Assembly (NCBI GenBank): GCA_041743655.1 | Contig: JBGTMJ010000021.1 | Location: forward strand, 1-17,063 | Reading direction: 5' to 3' | DNA from: JARIHD01 sp041743655 | GTDB lineage: Bacteria > Patescibacteriota > Saccharimonadia > Saccharimonadales > UBA4665 | Length of the DNA stretch: 17,063 bases | Part shown: positions 1-6,914 of the stretch, piece by piece | Position numbering within the stretch: position 1 is the first letter of the stretch | Layout: each line of letters opens with the position of its first letter | The notes under the pieces: model-generated | What the model saw: only the letters and a program-made list of their open reading frames with translations | Told to the model about the DNA's origin: nothing | The model's database searches: none | Made by a program: the position numbers and the translations under genes

Positions 1-558
1 CCTCAAGCAATCATTGACACTGTAGAAATTGATGGCGATTTAGCCGATATCAGTAGAAAGTACTTTAACTTTGACCAGCCGCAAAATCTACGCATTACTT
101 ATGCGGATGGCAGACAGTTCCTTAACAATGCATCCGAAGCGTATGACATGATTTTCTTAGATGCCTTTAACTCGATTATTCCGCCGTTCCAGCTGCTGAC
201 CGATCAAGCGGTGGCACGAATGGGTGCCTTGTTACTTGACGAGGGTATCGTAGCTATAAATTGTGTATCTACGCAATCAGGGGCTGATAGCAACATTCTG
301 GATGCAACCTATAGCACTTTCCGAAATCAGTTCAAGTACGTGTCAGCCTATAGAGTAACGCCTGCCGCCGAGTCTGCGTCATTACAGAACGTCCTGATCC
401 TGGCGAGTCACCAACCGCTTGATCAGATGGTAATCAAAGAAGTGGCCAGCCGCCATCCTGAATTCAGCGCCACGATGCAAGCTAAAGTAGATATTGAATA
501 TAAGCCCAAGCTCATACTACGTGATGATTTGGCACCCGTAGAGCGGTACAGCCTTTAA
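1..558 (+). CDS. Spermidine-synthase-like protein, 5' end outside window
   Basis: The frame is open from base 1, leaving 185 C-terminal residues of a protein with the SAM/dcSAM-binding fold of the spermine/spermidine synthase family. Visible landmarks are VEID at the end of a beta strand (acidic ligand of the cofactor), YADGRQFL (the Asp-Gly motif) and MIFLDAFNSIIPPFQLLT, which matches the DAF...P-LLT segment of spermidine-synthase-like proteins. True aminopropyltransferases usually have an Asp-Ser/Thr-x-Asp-Pro motif here; this protein has Asp-Ala-Phe-Asn. It may therefore be one of the family members, often fused to membrane segments, that do not make spermidine. Any N-terminal membrane domain would lie outside the window. 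Its stop lies 13 nt from the stop of the convergent next gene, with no visible terminator between. Confidence 0.75.
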   Translation, partial: PQAIIDTVEIDGDLADISRKYFNFDQPQNLRITYADGRQFLNNASEAYDMIFLDAFNSIIPPFQLLTDQAVARMGALLLDEGIVAINCVSTQSGADSNILDATYSTFRNQFKYVSAYRVTPAAESASLQNVLILASHQPLDQMVIKEVASRHPEFSATMQAKVDIEYKPKLILRDDLAPVERYSL

Positions 559-571
559 TAAATCAACTGGC

Positions 572-2158
572 CTAGTAAAGCTCGTCGTGCTTTTCGCTGA
601 GGAACCTGGTCCACTGGCGGACTAACCTGAGTACTGTCTTTAGAGGCAGCTCGATAGCTATATCCAGGAAATATGCGATGACATTGATCCTGGCATATTT
701 ACTGGAGAGCCATTGGCCGACTATGATGAATGGCAGATAGAAAAAATCACGGAAACTTGAGAGCAGACCCACCTGTTTGGTGACTAATTCAAGCTCACGG
801 ACCATAGTACTCAGGCGGAATCCAAAGAAGCTGGCTGTTGAGAGGAATATAAAGAAGATTATGGTTTGCACTATGTTGAAGTCCAGCAAATGCAGTAGAT
901 ACACAGTGATAGCGAACGGAATGAAGAATAGCATAGTAAAGAGCCATTTATATGGTGTGGAAGCGGTTCTGAAAGAATCATGGAATGCCGGTGCTGATGG
1001 TAACCCGTCAGTATAGAGGGCTGTATCGATATATTCACGCAGGGCAGCCGCATTAGCTGCCGAAGGGACCTGAATACCGAGTTTGAGGCTAGCCATATAG
1101 AGAGGTGGGAATAACAGGTTGATAGCTAAGGGGAGCCAGGCTATAGCGCCGACAACCAGATAATCGTAAGGGACTTCGATACTGATGCCGATAATAACCT
1201 TAGTAATAAAAATGAAGACTATGCTTTTAATGATGCCCCGGGTCAGGCGCCGGTGTACTTGCCGGTACTCTTTGGTAACTTGCTGCGCATAAGCATCAAG
1301 GAAACGTTCCCGGTCTGCGAGCAGTTCCGGTAGGTCATCCCGTTCGTCGGCCATACTTTTGACAATCCGGAGCGGTGCGCCTAATTTGCTAACTGCCCGT
1401 TTGAGCCGGTTCGTAAACTTGGATACATACAACTCGTCGATTGTCCGGTTGAAATGGATAAATGCCTTGAGATCGTCCGGCGTCTGGTGGTACAAGCGCA
1501 TAAGGTCATACCGGGCTTCTGAAATGTCAGATTTCAATAATGCCTGGTGTACTGCAAGATAGAGGCATATCTCATACTGTTCACCTTCTTCACGAGTGGT
1601 AGCGAGCGTAGTTTTAGAGAATAATTGCAAATAGTGCTGGTATGCGCTGTAGGCCAGGGCAGTAAAGTGATTATGCGGATTGAGCAATGATTCGACTTCT
1701 ACAGCCAGGGTTGATAGTGCCCAATCAATCGCTTTGTCACGCGGAATGCGTGCTTCACGCAGCCGTCCGAACGTATGCATGTATTCTTCGGTTAAATGAC
1801 GGATCTTAGCAGCGGTTGCCGTGCTGAACTGTCCGTTACGCAGGTAGCCGGCCTGGGTCAGCTCTACAATAAGTTCTTCTCCGACATTATCCCTATGCCC
1901 GTGACGCAGAGTGAAAAGTGGAAAGTTGCGGTTATAGAAGCGCCTGATGGCCCGCTGGAGTAACAAATGATCTTCGGTGTATTCCGCAGCGTTCCGTAAC
2001 TGTTCGTAGGCGCTGGATAGGGCTTTGCCGGTTCCCGGAACCTGGATTGGCGCACCTCCCGCATGATGCGCCTGCACGGCGGCATCATGGGATCTGGCAG
2101 CTTCAAGTTGCTGCCGCAACATATGGAGCAAAGACGAGTTATGTTTTGTGGACGACAT
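572..2158 (-). CDS. Orphan membrane protein, 528 residues
   Basis: I recognise no family. Residues 1-300 are soluble and rich in charged helices, with several His and Tyr residues and no catalytic motif I can name. Hydrophobic segments follow at about 309-327, 333-356, 405-425 and 428-449, with a weaker one near 470-485, and the C-terminus is basic then acidic. The layout is a large N-terminal helical domain on a four- or five-segment membrane anchor. The ATG at 2158 has no SD sequence; AT-rich -10-like hexamers lie just upstream. It diverges from the oxidoreductase gene and converges on the synthase-like gene, so it is probably transcribed alone. The length and uninterrupted frame make it a real gene; its function is unknown. 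Confidence 0.8.
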   Translation of the reverse strand: MSSTKHNSSLLHMLRQQLEAARSHDAAVQAHHAGGAPIQVPGTGKALSSAYEQLRNAAEYTEDHLLLQRAIRRFYNRNFPLFTLRHGHRDNVGEELIVELTQAGYLRNGQFSTATAAKIRHLTEEYMHTFGRLREARIPRDKAIDWALSTLAVEVESLLNPHNHFTALAYSAYQHYLQLFSKTTLATTREEGEQYEICLYLAVHQALLKSDISEARYDLMRLYHQTPDDLKAFIHFNRTIDELYVSKFTNRLKRAVSKLGAPLRIVKSMADERDDLPELLADRERFLDAYAQQVTKEYRQVHRRLTRGIIKSIVFIFITKVIIGISIEVPYDYLVVGAIAWLPLAINLLFPPLYMASLKLGIQVPSAANAAALREYIDTALYTDGLPSAPAFHDSFRTASTPYKWLFTMLFFIPFAITVYLLHLLDFNIVQTIIFFIFLSTASFFGFRLSTMVRELELVTKQVGLLSSFRDFFYLPFIIVGQWLSSKYARINVIAYFLDIAIELPLKTVLRLVRQWTRFLSEKHDELY

Positions 2159-2172
2159 GATTCTTTATACTA

Positions 2173-2178
2173 ATTATA
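2173..2178 (-). promoter_or_regulatory. Possible -10 box of the 528-residue membrane protein gene
   Basis: On the minus strand this reads TATAAT, a perfect -10 hexamer ending 14 nt before the ATG at 2158, implying a leader of about 7-8 nt. A second AT-rich hexamer, TATAAA (2164-2169), lies 5 nt before the ATG. No convincing -35 is seen. Either way there is no room for an SD site. Confidence 0.4.
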
Positions 2179-2307
2179 GATGCTTTGACGTTATTTTACC
2201 ACCTTGGGAGGGTGAACGGTATATTATCTGTCACGATGTGTTTCCTCTCAAAGTAAAGATAGCTCATAATGGGTACCATAGCTTCTGCTGTAAATGTGAT
2301 AATAGGT

Positions 2308-2314
2308 AAGGAGG
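2308..2314 (+). promoter_or_regulatory. Strong SD site deciding the GTG start of the oxidoreductase
   Basis: AAGGAGG lies 8 nt before the GTG at 2323 and is the best SD match in the window. The upstream in-frame ATG at 2269 has no SD site. This supports starting the protein at VKAAQINQYG, where relatives typically begin MKAxxxxxYG. Confidence 0.75.
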
Positions 2315-2322
2315 CGGATAAT

Positions 2323-3270
2323 GTGAAAGCAGCACAGATAAATCAGTATGGTAATGCTGGCATGGTTACGGTGGTTGACGTGGACAAGCCCTCGGTCGGT
2401 ACCGACCAGGTTCTTATAGAAGTATATGCTGCGAGCATCAATCCTTTCGACACTAAGGTCAGGGAAGGATATGTACAACAGATGATTCCTCTCAAACTGC
2501 CCGTGACGCTCGGGGGAGATTTTGCCGGTGTCGTTAGCGAGGTCGGTACTAGCGTGGGTAATGTGGCTGTTGGTGACAAAGTGTATGGGCAGGCAAGCGC
2601 AGTCAGCGGCGCAAGCGGCGCTTTTGCGGAATTTGCCATGACAGCCGCTAAACAAGTATCTACCATGCCATCCACTATTACTTTTGCTGAGGCTGGTGCT
2701 TTGCCCTTGACGGGTTTGAGCGCACTGCAGGTGATTACGGGACGCATTAAACTGCAGCCTGGACAGAGAATCCTCATCCATGGCGGTGCCGGCGGCATTG
2801 GCACTATTGCCATACAGATTGCTAAACATATTGGTGCATATGTAGCTGTCACCGCTACTGACGAAGGTGCTCACTACGCTCAGCAGCTTGGCGCTGATGA
2901 AGTGATCGACTACAAGACGCAGGCTTTCGATACGCTACTGCACGATTATGACGCTGTATTTGATACGGTGGGAGGTGAGACATATCGGCGCTCACTCAGC
3001 GTACTGAAGCCTAACGGTATTATCGTATCCATGAATGAACAGCCGAACACTGCGCTTTTGGAACAGTATGGGGTAAAGGCTATTGCCCAGCAGACCCGGG
3101 CAACTACTGAATCGCTTGATGCGCTGACTACGTTAGTGGAGGAAGGCGTTGTGACGGCCCACGTCGGTAAGACGTATCCGCTTGATCAGATTGTGGAAGC
3201 GTTTAAAGCCCGGGAAGCGGGAGGCATCATAGGCAAGGTTGTTATAGTCGTGAAACAAGATGGGCCTTGA
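2323..3270 (+). CDS. Zinc-independent quinone oxidoreductase / MDR-family dehydrogenase
   Basis: A medium-chain dehydrogenase/reductase of the NADPH:quinone oxidoreductase (zeta-crystallin-like) branch, 315 residues from the GTG start. It has the N-terminal GroES-like domain (VYAASINPFDTKVREG, GGDFAGVV) and a Rossmann domain with the nucleotide-binding loop HGGAGGIGTIA; D-x-V-x-TVGG marks the later part of the fold. The zinc-ligand cysteines of alcohol dehydrogenases are absent, so NADPH-dependent reduction of quinones or enones is the expected chemistry. The substrate cannot be told from sequence. An in-frame ATG at 2269 would add 18 residues (MGTIASAVNVIIGKEADN), but these do not look like the family N-terminus and lack an SD site. 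It ends 21 nt before the convergent transporter gene and appears to stand alone. Confidence 0.9.
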   Translation: MKAAQINQYGNAGMVTVVDVDKPSVGTDQVLIEVYAASINPFDTKVREGYVQQMIPLKLPVTLGGDFAGVVSEVGTSVGNVAVGDKVYGQASAVSGASGAFAEFAMTAAKQVSTMPSTITFAEAGALPLTGLSALQVITGRIKLQPGQRILIHGGAGGIGTIAIQIAKHIGAYVAVTATDEGAHYAQQLGADEVIDYKTQAFDTLLHDYDAVFDTVGGETYRRSLSVLKPNGIIVSMNEQPNTALLEQYGVKAIAQQTRATTESLDALTTLVEEGVVTAHVGKTYPLDQIVEAFKAREAGGIIGKVVIVVKQDGP

Positions 3271-3291
3271 AGCGCAGAATAAGGATAGCGG

Positions 3292-4179
3292 TTAATGCTT
3301 CTCATGTTCGCTGTGATCCGTACAGTCTTCCAGCTCAACTTCAATGGTGGCGTGTTGTATGTCGCAAGTTTCCCTCAAGGTCTTCTTAACAGCCTCAACT
3401 ATCTTTCGGCTGTCTGGCAATGCTGCTTCGTCAATGACGATATGGCAGCTGAGGGCATTGTAGCCTGAATGTATTGACCAGACATGCATATCATCTACCT
3501 GCAATACTTTACTGTTGGTCCGTATGGTGTGTGTGATAGCATTGATATTAATATCCTGTGGGGTACCTTCCAACAGTATTTGCACCGCCTCCTTAAGTAT
3601 TTTGATAGTGTTATACAGCAGGAAAACGGCAATAAAGAGCCCTACGGCACTATCTACCCATTGGACGCCGGTGAATAGTATTACTAACCCTGCTATAACT
3701 GCCGCAAGCGAAGATAAGGCATCAAATGAAACATCTATGAAGGCACTGCGTATATGCAGCTCTTTACGGTGCTGTGACAACAAGTACGCGATTGAACCGT
3801 TTACGACTATGCCGCCAGCTGCAACAATAGCCACAATGCCTCCCTCAATAGCCGTTGGTGTGCTCAGTCTTTGCAAAGCCTCGAAGCCAATAAAGCCTGC
3901 CACTGTCAACATAACGCTGGCGTTTAATAACGCGGCAAGTATTGTGGCACGTCCGTAACCGAATGTGTTGGTGGCGTTTGCCTGACGCTTTGCAACCCGG
4001 TTAGCTACCAGTGACACGCTAAGTGTAAATGTATCAGTAAGGTTATGGGTAGCATCGGCGATAAGCGCCAAGCTACCGGTAAATACACCAAAACCAAACT
4101 CGATAATCGTGTAGATACTGTTGAGTATTACTCCAAGCTTGATACTACGGTCTTGGCCGTTTCTCAGTTGACTACTCAT
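3292..4179 (-). CDS. Cation diffusion facilitator (CDF) metal exporter
   Basis: A 295-residue CDF-family divalent-metal/proton antiporter with about six membrane segments and a C-terminal cytosolic metal-sensing domain. The TM2 motif is DATHNLTD, giving H45 and D49, as in zinc exporters. In TM5 the usual HxxxD is DVSFD (D149, D153), so the site would be H-D-D-D rather than the common H-D-H-D. DMHVWSI with H232 is the conserved signature of the C-terminal domain. The tail (DCTDHSEHEKH) is rich in potential ligands. Zinc, cobalt, cadmium or manganese are all possible; the TM5 change makes me unwilling to name one. It starts 3 nt after the stop of the upstream histidine-rich gene, with only a weak GGTGG ahead of the ATG, so it is probably translationally coupled to it. 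Confidence 0.92.
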   Translation of the reverse strand: MSSQLRNGQDRSIKLGVILNSIYTIIEFGFGVFTGSLALIADATHNLTDTFTLSVSLVANRVAKRQANATNTFGYGRATILAALLNASVMLTVAGFIGFEALQRLSTPTAIEGGIVAIVAAGGIVVNGSIAYLLSQHRKELHIRSAFIDVSFDALSSLAAVIAGLVILFTGVQWVDSAVGLFIAVFLLYNTIKILKEAVQILLEGTPQDININAITHTIRTNSKVLQVDDMHVWSIHSGYNALSCHIVIDEAALPDSRKIVEAVKKTLRETCDIQHATIEVELEDCTDHSEHEKH

Positions 4180-4182
4180 ATT

Positions 4183-5022
4183 CTAGCCACCGCAAGTACT
4201 ATCCGACAATGGTTCAAGCATACTGAACCTGTCAGCAATCTCGAGATCCGTCGGCTTATGATTTTGGACGAAGATGACCACGTTGCCAATGAGGTTATTT
4301 ATACGGGCCAACCTTTCCTCCTCAACTTTGTTAGTTGTTGGGCTGTGGTCTTCATCGCCGTGTGCATAAGCCTTTGGGAAAAGTCCGTTTGATAGCGTGG
4401 TGAGCTGGTTATTTGATGTCTGAGCCGGGAAGTCACTCGCTTTACCAAAGAACTTCTCTAAATCCTGGTGCGTGAAGTCATGCAAGCTTTTCTCTTTGTA
4501 CCCGTTTTTATCACCGACGTACACGTAAAAGACTGCGTCTTTTGGTATAGCAGGCAGATAACTACCACGTGTCGTCACCTTTTGAATATCCTTGAGATTA
4601 TCTAGTTTGTAGCCGAGCGCATTGCTCATACCCCCTATAAAATTCCAGCCATAGTACTTCAGCACCATACCCCCTGTCATACCCTTCCAATGGATATGCA
4701 CAAACTGGTCTTTATTATCATGGAAATGGATGGGTTGTTCCGGAAGGTTGGCGTTACACTGGTCTTTGGCATAGCCAATCTGGTATTTCCGTGTACCAAA
4801 ATTTTCAGCCTTGCCGTTTACCAGTACCTGCATGCGGAAATGATAATGGTCAAGTGTGGGCTTGCGGATTGCTGCCGGTGAAGCAACGTAGAGGTAACCT
4901 GCGTAAAAAATAACCAGTAATAACGACATGGCCACCACTAGCTTAAAACGTTTACCGAAACGGTGTTCTCGTTGTGACGGCCTCTTTTCTTCGAGAACGT
5001 CGTCATTTTGCTTTTCTACCAT
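4183..5022 (-). CDS. Histidine-rich membrane-anchored protein upstream of the CDF transporter
   Basis: About 279 residues with a short charged cytosolic N-terminus, one membrane segment at about 28-47 (LVVAMSLLLVIFYAGYLYVA) and a long external domain. That domain holds clustered histidines: HYHFRMQV, then HFHDNKDQFVHIHWKGM, and later AHGDEDH, all potential metal ligands. A lone Cys in DQCNANLP and one near the C-terminus might pair. I know no named family. Being immediately upstream of a CDF metal exporter on one transcript, an extracytoplasmic metal-binding role is a fair inference but unproven. An upstream ATG at 5070 would add 16 residues; I prefer 5022 because a perfect TATAAT ends 6 nt before it and lies inside the longer version. 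Confidence 0.75.
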   Translation of the reverse strand: MVEKQNDDVLEEKRPSQREHRFGKRFKLVVAMSLLLVIFYAGYLYVASPAAIRKPTLDHYHFRMQVLVNGKAENFGTRKYQIGYAKDQCNANLPEQPIHFHDNKDQFVHIHWKGMTGGMVLKYYGWNFIGGMSNALGYKLDNLKDIQKVTTRGSYLPAIPKDAVFYVYVGDKNGYKEKSLHDFTHQDLEKFFGKASDFPAQTSNNQLTTLSNGLFPKAYAHGDEDHSPTTNKVEEERLARINNLIGNVVIFVQNHKPTDLEIADRFSMLEPLSDSTCGG

Positions 5023-5028
5023 GCCAGC

Positions 5029-5034
5029 ATTATA
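5029..5034 (-). promoter_or_regulatory. -10 box, leaderless promoter for the metal pair
   Basis: On the minus strand TATAAT ends exactly 6 nt before the ATG at 5022, placing the transcription start at about the first base of the start codon. No clear -35 and no extended TGn. Confidence 0.6.
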
Positions 5035-5201
5035 CCGTAATTGCCATCTTTTATATGAGGGCTGCCTCAAGCCTAAGATAAGCTTTGGGCGTTCTGAGAC
5101 TTACTCTAAAAAGCCGACGTGTTAACTATTTGACTGATTTGGTCGCTCATTCTCGCTATTGTAAGAGAGTTATCAACGGTAAGTGAACAAGGGAGTAGAA
5201 T

Positions 5202-5396
5202 ATGGGAACACAAGATCGTGGATTCGCATCAATGCCACAAGACAAGCAAAGAGAAATAGCGAGTAAAGGTGGTAAGGCAAGCGGTGCAAACTTTGCAAAC
5301 GACCGCCAGAGGGCTTCCGTAGCCGGTAAAAAGGGTGCCCAGGCGCAGCCTAGGGAAGCTAAGGCTATGGGTGGCCGTAACAGTCACCGAAGCTAG
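5202..5396 (+). CDS. KGG-motif stress-induced protein (Con-10/GsiB type)
   Basis: A 64-residue, highly hydrophilic protein. It opens with GFASMPQDKQREIASKGGKA, the signature of the KGG repeat family that includes Bacillus GsiB and fungal Con-10. Two looser repeats follow: RASVAGKKGAQA and EAKAMGGRNS. Family members are small, probably disordered, and induced by general stress, desiccation or stationary phase; the exact biochemical role is not known. The ATG at 5202 is preceded by AAGGGAG (5189-5195) with a 6-nt gap, a good SD site. TTGACT at 5130-5135 could be a -35, but no -10 at proper spacing follows. A clear terminator lies 27 nt after the stop, so the gene is transcribed alone. Confidence 0.88.
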   Translation: MGTQDRGFASMPQDKQREIASKGGKASGANFANDRQRASVAGKKGAQAQPREAKAMGGRNSHRS

Positions 5397-5423
5397 GTAC
5401 GTCCTTACTGCCCCCTAATGATC

Positions 5424-5454
5424 AAGGGCTGTGCTCCAGCGCGCAGCCCTTTTC
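5424..5454 (+). terminator. Rho-independent terminator of the KGG gene
   Basis: AAGGGCTG (5424-5431) pairs with CAGCCCTT (5444-5451). The stem extends through one G-U and two G-C pairs to a 6-nt loop, giving an 11-bp GC-rich stem whose 3' arm ends in a short TTTT run. Confidence 0.8.
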
Positions 5455-5473
5455 GTTACCCATTCTCTTGGTA

Positions 5474-5499
5474 CAAGGTACGCCTTAATAGGTACCTTG
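5474..5499. repeat. Inverted repeat between KGG terminator and kinase gene end
   Basis: CAAGGTAC (5474-5481) and GTACCTTG (5492-5499) are perfect 8-bp complements around a 10-nt loop. It lies just past the 3' end of the histidine kinase gene (minus strand). It has no T-run on either side, so it is a hairpin of unknown role, perhaps a kinase-operon terminator or mRNA end stabiliser. Confidence 0.4.
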
Positions 5500-5510
5500 G
5501 CGTTTCTGGC

Positions 5511-6638
5511 TTAGACAGCTACAGGAAGGGTAATGATGAATGTCGTACCTTTATTTAGTTTTGATTTTACATCCAATGATGCACCATGCAAGTCTATGAT
5601 CTTTCTTGCCCAATACAGCCCAAGGCCGGTCCCGCCAACGGTTGCAGAAAGGGCACTATCCAAACGCGAAAACTTTTCGAAGATTTGATTAATATCTTCT
5701 TTGGCGATACCAACACCTTCGTCTTGTACTAATATGGAGACTGTTTTTTCTTTGCGATGCATGGAAACAAGTATCTGTTTATGAGGGGGAGTATATTTGC
5801 TGGCATTGTCGATAATATTCTCTATTGCCATCCGCATGCGTGCGGCATCAATATTTACCCATACATCCTTGTCCGGATAATGAAAGTAAGCTTTTTGCGA
5901 GCGGGCATTAAACTTAGACACCTGTTCGTCAATAATATCTTCTAGGAGTGGCGTAAGTGCAGTACGCTGCTTGATTAAGCGGACTTGTCCGGCATCGATC
6001 TGGGCAACCCGTAACAAGTCGTTAACCGTAGCTATTTGCCGCTCATTAATTTCGTAAATGGTCTGCACCATTGATAGCTGTAGGTTGGACAGTTCGCCGG
6101 CGTATCCGTCAAGCAACATCCCTGCATATTGTTTGACGCCCGTAGCGGGCGTGCGCAGTTGGTGCGAAACCAACGAAATAAATTCATCCTTCGCTTTTTC
6201 TAGCTGCACTTCCTGGGTAATGTCCCTGAAGACTTCAATGGCGCCAATAGGCTTGCCGTCTAGCAGTACGGGCGAAACTGTCAGCGCAACAGCTATTTTG
6301 CCCTGATCTTTTCTGCGGTAGTAAATTTTACTAAAAACAGGCTTGCCACTCAAAAAGACCTCAGTTATCGGCCTGTTAATATTAGGGATTATATTACCCG
6401 CTTCATCCTCGGCGATGATAGTGTCGGGGAACCATCGTCCTAAAACCTCATTTTCTGTAAGCCCGAGTAGGCTAAGAGCTGTTTTGTTGATGCGGCTTAT
6501 ATCTCCTTGCGCGTCAGTAACGATAGCGCCTTCACCAATACTCAAGAAGAGAGCGTCAACCTCTGCTTTTTCGCGAGCAAGAGGTTGCTGTACGTTACGA
6601 ATTGGCTGTAACGGCCTATTCCTAGCGGGAGCCGCCAT
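5511..6638 (-). CDS. PAS-domain sensor histidine kinase
   Basis: A soluble-looking kinase of 375 residues. A short N-terminal region with a helical linker leads to a PAS domain (about 25-145) and its C-terminal cap (GAIEVFRDITQE). HisKA follows, with the H-box FISLVSHQLRTPATGV (H159, phospho-acceptor), then HATPase with the N-box IENIIDNASKYT, G1 DEGVGI, an F-box around FEKFSRLD, and G2 GGTGLGL. All catalytic boxes are intact. There is no membrane segment, so the signal is cytosolic or comes from partners. The start at 6638 has AGGA (6645-6648) 6 nt upstream and overlaps the preceding gene by 17 nt. A longer frame to 6719 would overlap by 98 nt and has no SD. No response regulator gene lies in the window. 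The multi-pass membrane protein and 95-residue protein upstream in the operon are candidate input partners. Confidence 0.9.
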   Translation of the reverse strand: MAAPARNRPLQPIRNVQQPLAREKAEVDALFLSIGEGAIVTDAQGDISRINKTALSLLGLTENEVLGRWFPDTIIAEDEAGNIIPNINRPITEVFLSGKPVFSKIYYRRKDQGKIAVALTVSPVLLDGKPIGAIEVFRDITQEVQLEKAKDEFISLVSHQLRTPATGVKQYAGMLLDGYAGELSNLQLSMVQTIYEINERQIATVNDLLRVAQIDAGQVRLIKQRTALTPLLEDIIDEQVSKFNARSQKAYFHYPDKDVWVNIDAARMRMAIENIIDNASKYTPPHKQILVSMHRKEKTVSILVQDEGVGIAKEDINQIFEKFSRLDSALSATVGGTGLGLYWARKIIDLHGASLDVKSKLNKGTTFIITLPVAV

Positions 6639-6909
6639 GGCTTGTCCTAGCATATTGTGGCTTGGAATCTGACAGCGCTGACAGCCTGTCGGCGAACGCA
6701 TCGACATGCTCAGAATCATCGGTCAGTAAAGCAAAAGTTAGCCGTACCCAATCTACAAGAGGCCTTACATCCTGTTTTTGCAATGCTTCAGGTTCGATAT
6801 TCAAGTGAGTAATGATTTGGCGTCTCAAAAAGCGCTCCCCAGCCGGGCCGAGGAACTCTTTGCTTACCCCGACAGCCTGAATGTAGACTGATGTGCTGCT
6901 GTGAGCCAT
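6622..6909 (-). CDS. 95-residue protein in kinase operon
   Basis: A small soluble protein I do not recognise. Its core, from VYIQAVGVSKEFLGP through the helix-rich PLVDWVRLTFALL, looks like a compact alpha-helical domain; the C-terminal 15 residues are polar and rich in Ser and Arg. It starts 5 nt after the membrane protein's stop and overlaps the kinase start by 17 nt, so all three are almost certainly made together. That points to an accessory role in the kinase pathway, for example coupling the membrane protein to the kinase, but nothing in the sequence proves it. The SD site is poor, consistent with translational coupling. The conserved gene order would be the best test that it is real. 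Confidence 0.7.
   Translation of the reverse strand: MAHSSTSVYIQAVGVSKEFLGPAGERFLRRQIITHLNIEPEALQKQDVRPLVDWVRLTFALLTDDSEHVDAFADRLSALSDSKPQYARTSHGGSR
6645..6648 (-). promoter_or_regulatory. SD site deciding the kinase start
   Basis: On the minus strand AGGA lies 6 nt before the ATG at 6638. The in-frame alternatives at 6653 and 6719 have no purine-rich sequence ahead of them. Confidence 0.5.
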
Positions 6910-6914
6910 AACTG

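Noticed and set aside
2343..2874. Long minus-strand frames (up to 208 codons) inside the oxidoreductase gene
   Set aside because: They are antisense to a clear MDR protein with intact motifs and show no family features of their own.
6639..6719. Longer histidine kinase starting at ATG 6719
   Set aside because: It would overlap the 95-residue gene by 98 nt, has no SD site, and the extra residues are Cys/Ser-rich and unlike a kinase N-terminus.
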